The notes under the pieces: model-generated
The model's database searches: none
Told to the model about the DNA's origin: nothing
The model's input: the letters and a program-made list of their open reading frames with translations, nothing else
Program-made: the position numbers and the translations under genes
In this document: positions 1-8,440 of the stretch, one piece after another
How positions within the stretch are numbered: position 1 is the stretch's first letter
How the letters are laid out: each line of letters starts with the position of its first letter
Source of the DNA: Aurantiochytrium sp. KH105
Taxonomy: Eukaryota; Sar; Bigyra; Thraustochytrida; Thraustochytriidae
Length of the DNA stretch: 64,000 nt
Direction: 5' to 3'
NCBI GenBank assembly: GCA_003116975.1
Contig: BGKB01000042.1
Coordinates: forward strand, 331,139 to 395,138

Positions 1-1548
1 CCCGGATGCCGTCGTAGCTTGCCAGCCTTTGCGCACGCGGAGGTTCACCGCGACGTGCGCGCCGAGCGGCGACAACGGACACGGAAGGAAGGCAGCCGCG
101 GTGCACTTGCTGCAACAGCAGGTATCTCTATCTGTCTGTTTTATCTCTCTCGAGCTCGTCTCCGGCGAGGCTTCCAAGACCGCCTCGCAGTCGCTGTCGC
201 GCAAGCAGGGCAGGTGCGGCTTCTGGCAGGTCGCCGAGGTTGGCTGTTGTTTCTTCCTTGCTGCTGCTGCTGCTGCTGTTGGCGCTCGCGATCACGATCG
301 ACGACGAGGACTTCTTCGTCATCTTGCGGCGGCCGCCGGACCACGCGCTCGAGGCGGCAGCGAGCGGCGACGTCGTGCGCGTCGCGTCGCGCCTGCCGAG
401 GGCGCGAGAGGGGCAGGCAGCGAGCGGAGGAGGAGGAGCTGAAGGAGCGTCCCGACGGAGGCGAGGCGGGCGAAGCCTCCGACCGACCGAGCCGCAGGGC
501 TCGGCTTGGCTCGGCTCGGCTCCGAACGGAGGAGTGCGCGGCACCCGCACGCACGCACGCACGCAGCTAGGCTCGAGCTCGCTTGGACGCCTGGAGCTCG
601 CTGGCTGGCTGGATGGATACGCCCGGTTTTTGAAACCTCATCTCATCCCATCTCCCGACGCGTCCCATCCCCGCCGCCCCGCGCGCCGCCGCGGCCGCGG
701 AGGCGCGCTCGCCCGCGGCGCCCCTCCGCGGCTCGGCGCGCCGCCGCCGCGGCCCTCGGCGCGCGGCCTCGGCTCGGGCGGTGCGCCTGCCGCTTGCGTC
801 GTGGGCGGCGGCGGGCGTGCGGCCTCGCGTCATCCGGCCACGCCATGCCATGCGCGCCCGACGCAAGCGAGCGCNGGCGGGGGGGCGCCCTCGCGCCACC
901 CGGCCACGCCATGCCATGCGCGCCCGACGCAAGCGAGCGCCGCCGCTCGCCGAGCCTCGCCCGCCCGCGCCGCGCCCTCCCGCGCCGCCGCGCGAGCCCA
1001 GCGCGCCGGGCAGACCGCCTCGGGCCGCGCAGCGCAGCCGCGGAGGAGCTGCTTTGCTTTGCTCGCTCGCTCGCTCGCTCTGCTTTGCGCGTGCGTGCTT
1101 TGCGTCTGCGAGCGCCGCGGCGGGGCGAAGTAGAGAGGGAGGAAAAGATAGCGCGAGATCGAGCGTAACGAACCGGCGCCGAGAGCGCAGACCCGCTTGG
1201 AGAGCGAGGAGCAGAGCGAGACGCGCCGCGGCGGCGCCATGCTCTGAGCGCCTCGCGCGGGCGAAGAGCGAGCGCGCGGCAGGCGGCAGACGGGCGGGCA
1301 GGCGGGCGGGCGGGCAGCGCTGCTCGCCGGGCGAGAGATCTTGAAGGCCGGGCGCGAGGTTGATCGATTGGCGGGTTCTTGGACGAAGAGGACGAGGAAG
1401 AGGACGACGAGGAGGACGACCAGGGTCGCCACAATTCCGCGACAAGAGCAGCAGGGCGCGCAGAGCAGCGGCAGGGGCGTGGTCCTGCACGTGCTGCTGG
1501 GCCTGGTGGCCAGCTTCGTGCTCCTGGGCCTGCAGCGGATCGCCGCGG
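1..1548. other. GC-rich unassigned region at the left edge
   Basis: This stretch is extremely GC-rich and no gene could be assigned with confidence. Open frames exist on both strands, but they are low-complexity (Arg/Ala/Pro/Ser) and mostly lack ATG starts, as expected from base composition alone. A leucine run encoded around 255-280 mimics a signal peptide. Part of an upstream gene could cross the left edge, since frame 2 is open from base 2 to a possible CAG|GTATCT donor near 121, but this is unsupported. The right part is probably promoter and 5' leader of the bZIP gene. One N lies at 875. Confidence 0.5.
823..940. repeat. 66-bp tandem duplication spanning a single N
   Basis: Bases 823-874 and 889-940 are the same 52-bp sequence with about two mismatches, offset by 66 bp; 835-874 and 901-940 are identical. 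The single N at 875 sits immediately after the first copy. This is the pattern expected when two overlapping contig ends are joined without being merged, although a true tandem duplication is possible. Confidence 0.8.
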
Positions 1549-3087
1549 ATGGCTGGGAGGCCCCTGCGCAGAGAGAGCAGTGACTACTTTTACCGCCGCG
1601 ATTCTGAGAGCGGCTGGCTCGACGCGCGCGCGCTCGCGGGCCTCGGCCTCGGCCTGCCGCTCCAGCAGCAGCAAAAGCAGCTGCAGCAGCAGATGACAAC
1701 GCGCGCAGAGACCGACAAAATCGTAGCCGACATCGATGCGAGCCCCGTGCCCGCTTCCCGCGCGCGAAGCCAGGGAGCGGGCACAGCGCCCACGGGAGGA
1801 GGCGCCACGGGCGCCGAGACGGCCGACTGCTCGTACAACCGCCGCAAACTACAAAACAGCCAAGCCGCGCGACGGTTCCGCGCAAAGAGGAAGGAGGAGC
1901 TCAAGCGCATGCGCGAAGAGATCGCCACGCTTAAAAGGGAAAACGGGGAGGCCCAACGCCTGCTTACAGAGGTACGCAAATTCTGCCATGCAAAGGACGT
2001 CGGCTTGCGCGACTTTCCTGCGCTCCATGACATTGATTGTTTGCTTGCGGCATGGGAGGAAGAGGACCGCAATCAGTCGGATAACGATGCATCGTCAAGT
2101 CGATCTGTTGACGGACCTGCGTACCAATCGCAATCCGTCGATATGACTTCGTCGCTGCATCATCAACTACAAGCATCGGGTGCGCAGCCGCCGGTTCCCC
2201 CAAACGCAGTTGTGCATGGCCCGGGGATGCCCTCGGGCCTCGCGCTATCGCCGCAACAAGGATCATCGCCTCTTCTCGCAGCCTCTTCGAGCGGAATGCA
2301 GGCAAGACGACACCCACAGCAACAGCAACAGCAACAGCAAGCGCAATCCAACAACGCCTTTGGCGACGTGCAGAGTCTTCAGCAACGACCAGGTGCTTCA
2401 TCGGGCTCTTTAACGGCGACAGCAGCAGCAGCAGCAGCAGCGGCGGCGGCGGCGGCATCCGAAGCTGGACGAGACGGATCCAATCACAATCACAACCACA
2501 ACCATACCGCTGCAGTGGCTGCGGCGGCTGCTGCCATGAATCAGAGAGAAAATGGCATGGGCAGTGGTCGCGGTGTCGAGTGCACAGGGTCTGCAACGAA
2601 CGGTGATGCTCCGGGTCCAGGCCACGCTTCGGGCAACAACAACAATAACAACAACAACAACAAGACATTTGTTCCGCCTCAAAGCATGAAGTCTTCACTC
2701 GTGCTGAGCTCCTCGAACGTGCCGGTCGGGGCCAGCGCGCCAACGAACTCGCCTGTACTCGCGGCTTCGACAGGTCTAACAGCGCCAGCGCACGCCCCCT
2801 CGCCGCTGCAGGGGCCCTCCGGACTTCCTCCGGGGCAGTCTCAGGCGCTTTTTGATCTCTTTAATCTGCAAGCCGGGGGCCATGATGCTGCGGCCTACCC
2901 GATGGCGTCCTCTTTGCTCAAGCAGATGGCTGGGCCCGGCTCGAGCAGCATCACAAGGCTAGAGTCCAAGATTGCGGAGTTGGAACGGCGACTCATGGAG
3001 CGCATTGCCGAGCTCCCTGAAAAATTCGGCGGCAGTAACGACGCTGCCTCCAATAAGCGACAGCGGCGCGCCGCCACAAGCTCCTGA
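1549..3087 (+). CDS. bZIP transcription factor
   Basis: This is a sequence-specific DNA-binding protein of the basic leucine-zipper class, expected in the nucleus as a dimer. The basic region carries the diagnostic N-x7-R pattern (NSQAARRFR), about residue 103 when counted from the ATG at 1549. It is followed by a short amphipathic zipper with hydrophobic heptad positions M, L, A and V, so the zipper looks weak. The remaining ~350 residues are low-complexity: Gln, Ala, His-Asn and Asn runs, with a predicted short helix near the C-terminus. The frame is open further upstream without an ATG. The first in-frame ATG is 1549 and the next is 1693, and neither has a strong context, so the N-terminus is uncertain and a leader intron is possible. 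Target genes cannot be told from sequence. Confidence 0.85.
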   Translation: MAGRPLRRESSDYFYRRDSESGWLDARALAGLGLGLPLQQQQKQLQQQMTTRAETDKIVADIDASPVPASRARSQGAGTAPTGGGATGAETADCSYNRRKLQNSQAARRFRAKRKEELKRMREEIATLKRENGEAQRLLTEVRKFCHAKDVGLRDFPALHDIDCLLAAWEEEDRNQSDNDASSSRSVDGPAYQSQSVDMTSSLHHQLQASGAQPPVPPNAVVHGPGMPSGLALSPQQGSSPLLAASSSGMQARRHPQQQQQQQQAQSNNAFGDVQSLQQRPGASSGSLTATAAAAAAAAAAAASEAGRDGSNHNHNHNHTAAVAAAAAAMNQRENGMGSGRGVECTGSATNGDAPGPGHASGNNNNNNNNNKTFVPPQSMKSSLVLSSSNVPVGASAPTNSPVLAASTGLTAPAHAPSPLQGPSGLPPGQSQALFDLFNLQAGGHDAAAYPMASSLLKQMAGPGSSSITRLESKIAELERRLMERIAELPEKFGGSNDAASNKRQRRAATSS

Positions 3088-4074
3088 CGACAGAGGGAGG
3101 CCATTGAAGGATGAGCGAGCTTGGTGCGCGTACACACAGTCTGGCGCCCTTTTGTGTCATAGTTACGGTGGACTACCTACACACGTGCGAGTACTTTTTT
3201 GGGTATTCGTCAGCGAGTACTCTTTTGGGTGTTCGTCAGCGAGTACTCTTTTGGGTGTTTGTCAGCGAGTGCTTTTCTTGTATTCGTCAGCGAGCACTTT
3301 TCTAGTATTCGTCAGCGAGCACTTTTCTAGTATTCGTCAGCGAGTACTTTTCTAGTATTCGTCAACATTTTATTTCTGACTCCTGATTGTCTTCTCCTTT
3401 ATTTGGCGCGTCTGCTCTTCGCTGTCAGCCCAAATTGTATTTTGAAACGCAACTAAAGAAAAGGCGGATCGTGGCAAGATGAGAGGCAATTTGATACACA
3501 TTGCGTAGGTGCGACGAACATCATTCGAAAGATTCGGCTGGAAGCAAGGTGAAAGGAAAGAAATATAAAACTTTCAAGATGAGTTCCAGGCTTGGAAAGC
3601 AGATGGGTCGACCAGGCCCACGCAGTTGCGGCAGCTTGCCAAAAATTACAGACTTGGAACGAACCTCCGGAAAGCGTCAGAGACCCGCGAGAGCAAGATT
3701 CTTTCCGCGATTACAGACTTTAAATTATTCGCGGCCGAGACGGCGTCGTCTCCAACAAGCGTCATCCGCGCGCCATTCCAAGATCTCTTTTTACGATTGC
3801 AGACTTGGTATTGTGGCGTCTCTTTGGCACAGCCTTATGTCATATTTTCGGCGAGTGCGAACAGACGGACCACTTCTCCTTTTTCTCCATTGAACAAGGT
3901 GCCCTGAGAACAAAGTCTCCAAGCCGCCAGATCTCCAAGCTGACTGACTGTGAAGCTTTCTTTTTTCTTTCCCATTTTCCTCTCAAAATCATCTAACATC
4001 AAGATCACGACCAAGTCATTAATTGCTCTGTAGTGCCATCGTGTCAAAGTTCATCTACGTTTTGTTATTGCCTT
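3088..4074. other. Spacer between convergent genes
   Basis: The spacer holds the 3' sides of the bZIP and mL45 genes, which converge here. It contains a minisatellite (3187-3364). It also has three diverged copies of a motif reading roughly CAAGATTCTTT...ATTACAGACTTGG, at 3635-3657, 3694-3720 and 3778-3808; the last has complementary ends CCAAG/CTTGG. Short open frames on both strands lack ATG starts or family resemblance. No gene is called. Confidence 0.55.
3187..3364. repeat. Minisatellite, seven copies of a 25-26 bp unit
   Basis: There are seven head-to-tail units beginning GCGAGTACT and ending TTCGTCA. The first three are 26 bp and the last four 25 bp. Units 5 and 6 are identical, and the others differ at one to a few positions, which suggests recent expansion at the right end. 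The array starts 99 bp after the bZIP stop, so it probably lies in that gene's 3' UTR or just beyond. Confidence 0.9.
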
Positions 4075-5076
4075 CTAGAAGAAAGCGACGCGCCATGGCA
4101 CAGAAAGATTGAAGAGTGGACGCTCGAAAACGACGTCAACCTGGACCTTGTCGAGGCCCGTCTCCGGGTCCTCGGACAAGACGCGACCCGTCGCGCCAAG
4201 CGTGCCGTTCTCGCAGAGCGCATACGTGGGAGAAATGAGAAAGTTACTTGGCCGGTCCCAGCGCGTCTGCTTGGTGACGGTGTTGTAATAGTACTCGCCC
4301 TTTTCGTCAAAAGCAACAGCCCAGCGCGCGGGCTCGCGCGTCGTGTTGGGACGATCGGTCCTTCGCCGCTGGGCCGCAGTAAATTGGTTCATCTTCTTGG
4401 GACGGGGAACACCACGGCGCGATGAGCCGCCGGTAGCCCGAGACAGCTCCGACGAGGACACGCGGCGGTTCTCGGTGACGTAGCGGACGGTATACTGCGC
4501 AAAGACGAGGTCGCGAACCTGCTGATGCATGCTGACGGTGCGCGCCTGAAGGAGCTCTGGGGGTTCGAGGAAGCTAACGATGCGAGAGAGTCTACTGGAG
4601 TCTACGAGAGAATCGTAGTCCATGTTGCGCTGCAGACGCTCCTGCATGAACTCGGTGGCGACGTCGCGCATGTCGACAAAGGCGCCTGTGGCCAGCGCGG
4701 CGTTGAACTCCTGGAAAACGAGCTGCGTCTCCGCGATAAAGGCCTGCTCCGTGTAGTCCTTGACGCTGCGCGTCACCAGGCTCTTGGCCCGGAACGACTT
4801 GGTCATGCTACCAAACTGAAAGCGCTTCTGGGCGCGACCACCGCGGCTCATCAAAGAGAGCTCCTCGCTTCCCTCGCGAACCTCCGGCTGGTACCTGTCC
4901 ATGAGGATCTCCGTGCATCGCATTTTCCGCACCTGCGCCACGGTCGGCTGCTGGCCTGGCAGGTTCGTCGTCGTCGAGAGCACGCGCCGCGCGCCGCCCG
5001 CGCCCGGGCCCAGGGCGCCCGCGCTCCGCGCCACTGCCTGCCGCAGGTGCTGCTGCATGATGGCGGCCGTGATCAT
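4075..5076 (-). CDS. Mitochondrial large-subunit ribosomal protein mL45-like, with internal WW-like segment
   Basis: The 333-residue product fits mL45, the Tim44-like component of the mitochondrial 54S/39S subunit that docks the ribosome near the inner-membrane insertase. The N-terminus (about 1-45) is Arg/Ala/Gln-rich and lacks acidic residues, as expected of a mitochondrial presequence. A Tim44-like core follows (about 100-235), including the recognisable FLEPPELLQAR...FAQYTVRYVT strand pair. The closing strand, VVFERP...SVPWRV, is at the very C-terminus. Between these halves, about residues 246-278, lies a WW-like motif: RWAVAFDEKGEYYYN...TRWDRP. That insertion is unusual for the family. 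The ATG at 5076 is chosen because the frame upstream lacks another ATG; 5058 is an alternative. Confidence 0.82.
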   Translation of the reverse strand: MITAAIMQQHLRQAVARSAGALGPGAGGARRVLSTTTNLPGQQPTVAQVRKMRCTEILMDRYQPEVREGSEELSLMSRGGRAQKRFQFGSMTKSFRAKSLVTRSVKDYTEQAFIAETQLVFQEFNAALATGAFVDMRDVATEFMQERLQRNMDYDSLVDSSRLSRIVSFLEPPELLQARTVSMHQQVRDLVFAQYTVRYVTENRRVSSSELSRATGGSSRRGVPRPKKMNQFTAAQRRRTDRPNTTREPARWAVAFDEKGEYYYNTVTKQTRWDRPSNFLISPTYALCENGTLGATGRVLSEDPETGLDKVQVDVVFERPLFNLSVPWRVAFF

Positions 5077-6004
5077 CGCCGCCTCCGGCCGCACGCGCGC
5101 ACGAACCGCACGGACGCGCACGCGCCGGCACGCGCGCCGGGACCTCGTCTCCGCCCTCCGCCGCCGCCGCCGCCGCGCCCGCTGCCGCCGCGAGCGAGGA
5201 CTCGGAGAAGTCGCTCTGGATGGCGCGGCTCTGCACTGCGCTCCCGCTGCACTGCTGCCGCCTTCTCCTCCTTTTCTGCTATACCATGGCTACATGCGTC
5301 CTCTGTGTATAGTAAGTAATAAGCGCGAAAGCAGCCGCCTCTGTTCATTCGCTCGTTCGCTACGAGCGTGTTTCCACGCCAGATGCGACGCGACATCCAA
5401 TCCAACGCAGGAGGGCCACGCGGACTCGCTGCGACAGGCCCGTCGGGCGACAGGCAGCGGCTTCGATGCGCGCCGCGAGGAGCGATTTCGCAAATCGTCG
5501 TCGAAGTCGCGGTCGCGCGCGAGGGCGAGACAGACAGTGTTATAGCTCAATACAACAGAACGGCGCGCCGCGGCAAGTGCGCTTTCCCCGCATAGTCCAC
5601 TTGCAGCCGCGCCTGCCAAGTGCACTTTCCCCTGCCGCAAGTCGAGCTCGCGCCCTCCCTCCCGAGCGCTCTCGGGCCCGGGGCCCGGGCCCTCCTCCGG
5701 GAGGCCCTCCCGCGGCAGCGGCCGCCGCCCCGACGGCCCCGCCGCGCGCGCGCGCCCTCCCGCCGCCCCTCCCGCGCCGCCGCCCAGCCGCGCGGCCCCC
5801 GNGGACCCGGCGCGTCGCGCGGCGCCGCGGCGAGCGGCGTCGGGGCGGGCGCGGGCGAGGCGGGCGGGCGCGCGGCGAGGGGGCGCTCGGAGGCGCAGCA
5901 GACCCGCATCGATCGCCGTGCCTGCGCGCCAGAGAGAGAGAAAGCTAGCAAGCAGGCGAGGCGAGGCGGGCGAGGCGAGGCGAGCAGCGGCGGAGAAGTC
6001 CGCG
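5077..6004. other. Divergent promoter and leader region
   Basis: This lies between the start of mL45 (-) and the start of the PDZ-START-GOLD gene (+). It is GC-rich, with a single N at 5802. The 12-mer GTATAGTAAGTA at 5307-5318 contains a perfect GTAAGT donor in the orientation of the downstream gene and recurs elsewhere in the window. Long open frames on both strands here are composition artefacts. Bases 5940-5990 are a purine-rich GGCGA-type repeat just before the start codon. Confidence 0.5.
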
Positions 6005-8111
6005 CGATGGCGGCCTTCGGCGAGGACTCGCTGTACGTTGGGCGCGGCGCCACGAGGCGCGGGCGCGGGCGGGCCCGGGAGGATGCGAGCGGCGGGCGGA
6101 TGGATGATAGATGGATGAGGATGGATGGATGGATGCATGGATGAGCTAGCTGTGCCGCGCTGCGCGTGCGCGACGCGAGAAGGCGGAGGCGCGCGCGCGG
6201 AGCGGGGCAGAGCGCGCGGGCGGGCAAGGCGCGCGCGCGGGCAAGGCGCGCGAGCGAGCGAACGAGCAAGTTGCGCGTGCGTGCGTGCGTACGTGCGTGC
6301 GTGTGTGCGTGCGTGCGTGCGTGCTCGCTTGCACGCGTGCAAAGGCGCGTGTTGTGTCGCCTTGTGTGCTGCTATGTCGGGACAGGTGGCACAAGGTAGG
6401 GAGGAAGTCAAGAACGAGGCCTTGCCTGGCCTGGCGTTGTCTCGCGACGCGACGCGACGCGACGCACGAGCGCGAGCAAGAAGGCAGGGAGAGACGGGAG
6501 GTATCGAGAGACGGAGAGAAGAGGAGTGGAGGGCCGTCGAGTGTCGCGGGTTCCAAAGAACGAAAATGGATTGGACGACTGACTGACTGACTGACTGACT
6601 GATCGACGGCTCGACTGACCCCTTTGCGATTGATTGCTTTCAACAGCTACGATGTGGAGTTTAAGCAGGAAGGCCCGATGGGCATCAACCTCGAAAGTAG
6701 TGACGACGGCCTGAACGCCTTTGTGGTGTCGAGCGAAAACGATCGCATCAAGTCCGGTCACCTCCTCGTCGCCGTGAACCAGGAGCCCCTGGAAGGGCTC
6801 TCGTTCGAGGACATCCTCGAAAAGGTGGGCGGTGCCTCGTGGCCCCGCACACTGAGCTTCACCACCACCCAGCGCAAAGACCACATTGCGCAGGCTGGAA
6901 CCTTGCCTCTGCCGGACGACTTCTTTAGCGACCTCGCCGCGCTGTCGAATCAGGAGGAGGAGTACATTAAGGAATTCATGAACAAGAACCTCGAAGAGGC
7001 TCTTCGCGTCGTGACCTCGCCCCCCGAGGACCATGGCATGCGCATGGCCACCGAAAGCGATGGCATCAAGGTCTTTCTTGGCGACAAGGAGGACTCCGAG
7101 GGCGAAAAGGTCCAGATGGTCCTCTCGCAGGTCCAGATCCCAATCCCGGCCGACCTCATGATGAACGCGGCCGTCACCTGCACACGCGGCGAGTTCAAGC
7201 GCATCTTCACCATGCTGGACCCCATGTTCGGCGACGGCGATGTTCTCCATGTGATCCCCAAGGACTACGAACGCTACGGCGGCAAGACCGTGCGCCCTGA
7301 GAACCTGAACCTGCCCTTGTACTCGGTCAAGTGGGGCGCTTGGATGCTTCCCTTCCCGCTCTACAACCGCGACTTTGTCTTTTGCGAGTACACGTGCTGG
7401 GCCGAGAACGGCTACGGTGTTTCCATGTGCATGAGCATCCCCAAAATCTCCGAAAAGGTCAAGAACCTCGAGGAGTCGCACAGCATCGTGCGCGGACACA
7501 TGGGCATGACCGGTTACTTTTGGAAGAATACCGAGGGCTCTGACCCGAAGAAGCCCGTGGGCAAGAACGCCATGAGCATCGACCTCACCTACCTGCTCCA
7601 GATCAACATCAAGGGCGCGATTCCCAAGTGGGCCGTCAACCTCGTTGGACCTCAGCAGGGTCTCAACGTCAAGCGCGTCCGGGACTACGCACTCAAGCAG
7701 CGCGATATCATTACGCACTTCTTCGACAAGAACACTGAACTCAACGGCTTTGAGGTCCTGTCCGCCACGATTGACAAGGGTACGAGCTTCCAGACCACCA
7801 TCGAGGTCCCCGAGGGTTCTGAGCTTGTCTTTGAATGGGTTCTTGAGGACTACGATATTTCATTCTCCATCCAGGGCCCCGATGGATCCTTTCCTGTTCC
7901 TGCTGCGTCGCACTCTTGCTCGCTCAAGACGGAGCCTTACCAGGACCGCTTCACTGCCAAGGAGGCTGGCGTTTACACACTCAAGTGGGACAACTCTTCG
8001 AGCTGGTTTACCTCAAAGACCGTCTTTTACCACCAGGTCGTCGTCGATCCTGCCGACCCCCAGCCGTGGCCCAAGTGGCCGACGCGCGAGGAGGCCTTTG
8101 CGGCCGAGTAA
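6005..8111 (+). CDS. PDZ-START-GOLD domain protein (two exons)
   Basis: This is probably a cytosolic lipid-binding or lipid-transfer protein that acts at a membrane. Exon 1 is 6005-6030 (ATG plus eight codons and two bases). It ends at the strong donor GTACGT, and exon 2 starts at 6647 after TTTCAACAG. The join is in phase and reads MAAFGEDSL-YDVEFKQEGP, giving a clean start to a PDZ-like domain with the GPMGINL carboxylate-loop region (roughly residues 10-90). A START-like lipid-binding domain follows (roughly 120-370). A GOLD-like beta domain lies at about 385-480, ending in AGVYTLKWDN...SKTVFY. No signal peptide or membrane segment is visible. The 616-bp intron holds (TGCG)n and (GACT)n repeats. 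Domain calls are by motif and need profile searches; the lipid ligand is unknown. Confidence 0.8.
6276..6329. repeat. (TGCG)n microsatellite in intron
   Basis: An imperfect TGCG repeat with TACG and TGTG interruptions, inside intron 1 of the PDZ-START-GOLD gene. Confidence 0.85.
6575..6602. repeat. (GACT)n microsatellite near the intron's 3' end
   Basis: Seven perfect GACT units, 44 bp before the intron acceptor of the PDZ-START-GOLD gene. Confidence 0.9.
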
Positions 8112-8440
8112 GCCGTGACTCTTCTCTCGTCTGAGTTGAGCCAAGCCGAGCCGAGCCGAGCCGAGCCAAGCCAAGCCAAGCCAAGAAAGCCGAGCCAGGC
8201 CAGGCCAGGCCAGGCCAGGCCAGACCAAGCTAGGGCCTTTCGTACTCACGGTCAACATGGAACAAAACGACACAAAAACCAAAGCGAACAAAAAAAATGA
8301 CAGAACGTAAGAAAGGAAAGAAAGAAAAGGATTGGCGAACGAATCCCCGTGACATGCGTACTCTTTTTATTGTTTCCTTTTTAGATTTGTTAGACGCTTC
8401 ACTTGCGAGCGCTCCAAGGGTGACTGTGACGCTTGGACAC
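8112..8440. other. Short convergent 3' spacer with pentamer repeat
   Basis: Between the stops of two convergent genes. It is dominated by a pentamer array (8138-8225) in which GCCGA units change to GCCAA and then GCCAG, so a five-base unit has drifted in blocks. The rest is A-rich and probably contains both 3' UTR ends. Confidence 0.7.

Noticed and set aside
240-1133. Frame starting with a Leu run that looks like a signal peptide
   Set aside because: The start is not ATG, the Leu run comes from a CTG repeat, and the rest is Arg/Ala/Pro low complexity crossing the N.
3187-3364. CRISPR-like repeats
   Set aside because: Units are directly contiguous without spacers, in a eukaryotic nuclear setting; this is a minisatellite.
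3835-4047. Minus-strand frame with some protein texture after the mL45 stop
   Set aside because: Short, with only an internal ATG, and no recognisable family; it probably lies in the 3' UTR.
5290-6411. 373-codon minus-strand frame
   Set aside because: Low-complexity, crosses an N, and overlaps exon 1 and the intron of a well-supported plus-strand gene.
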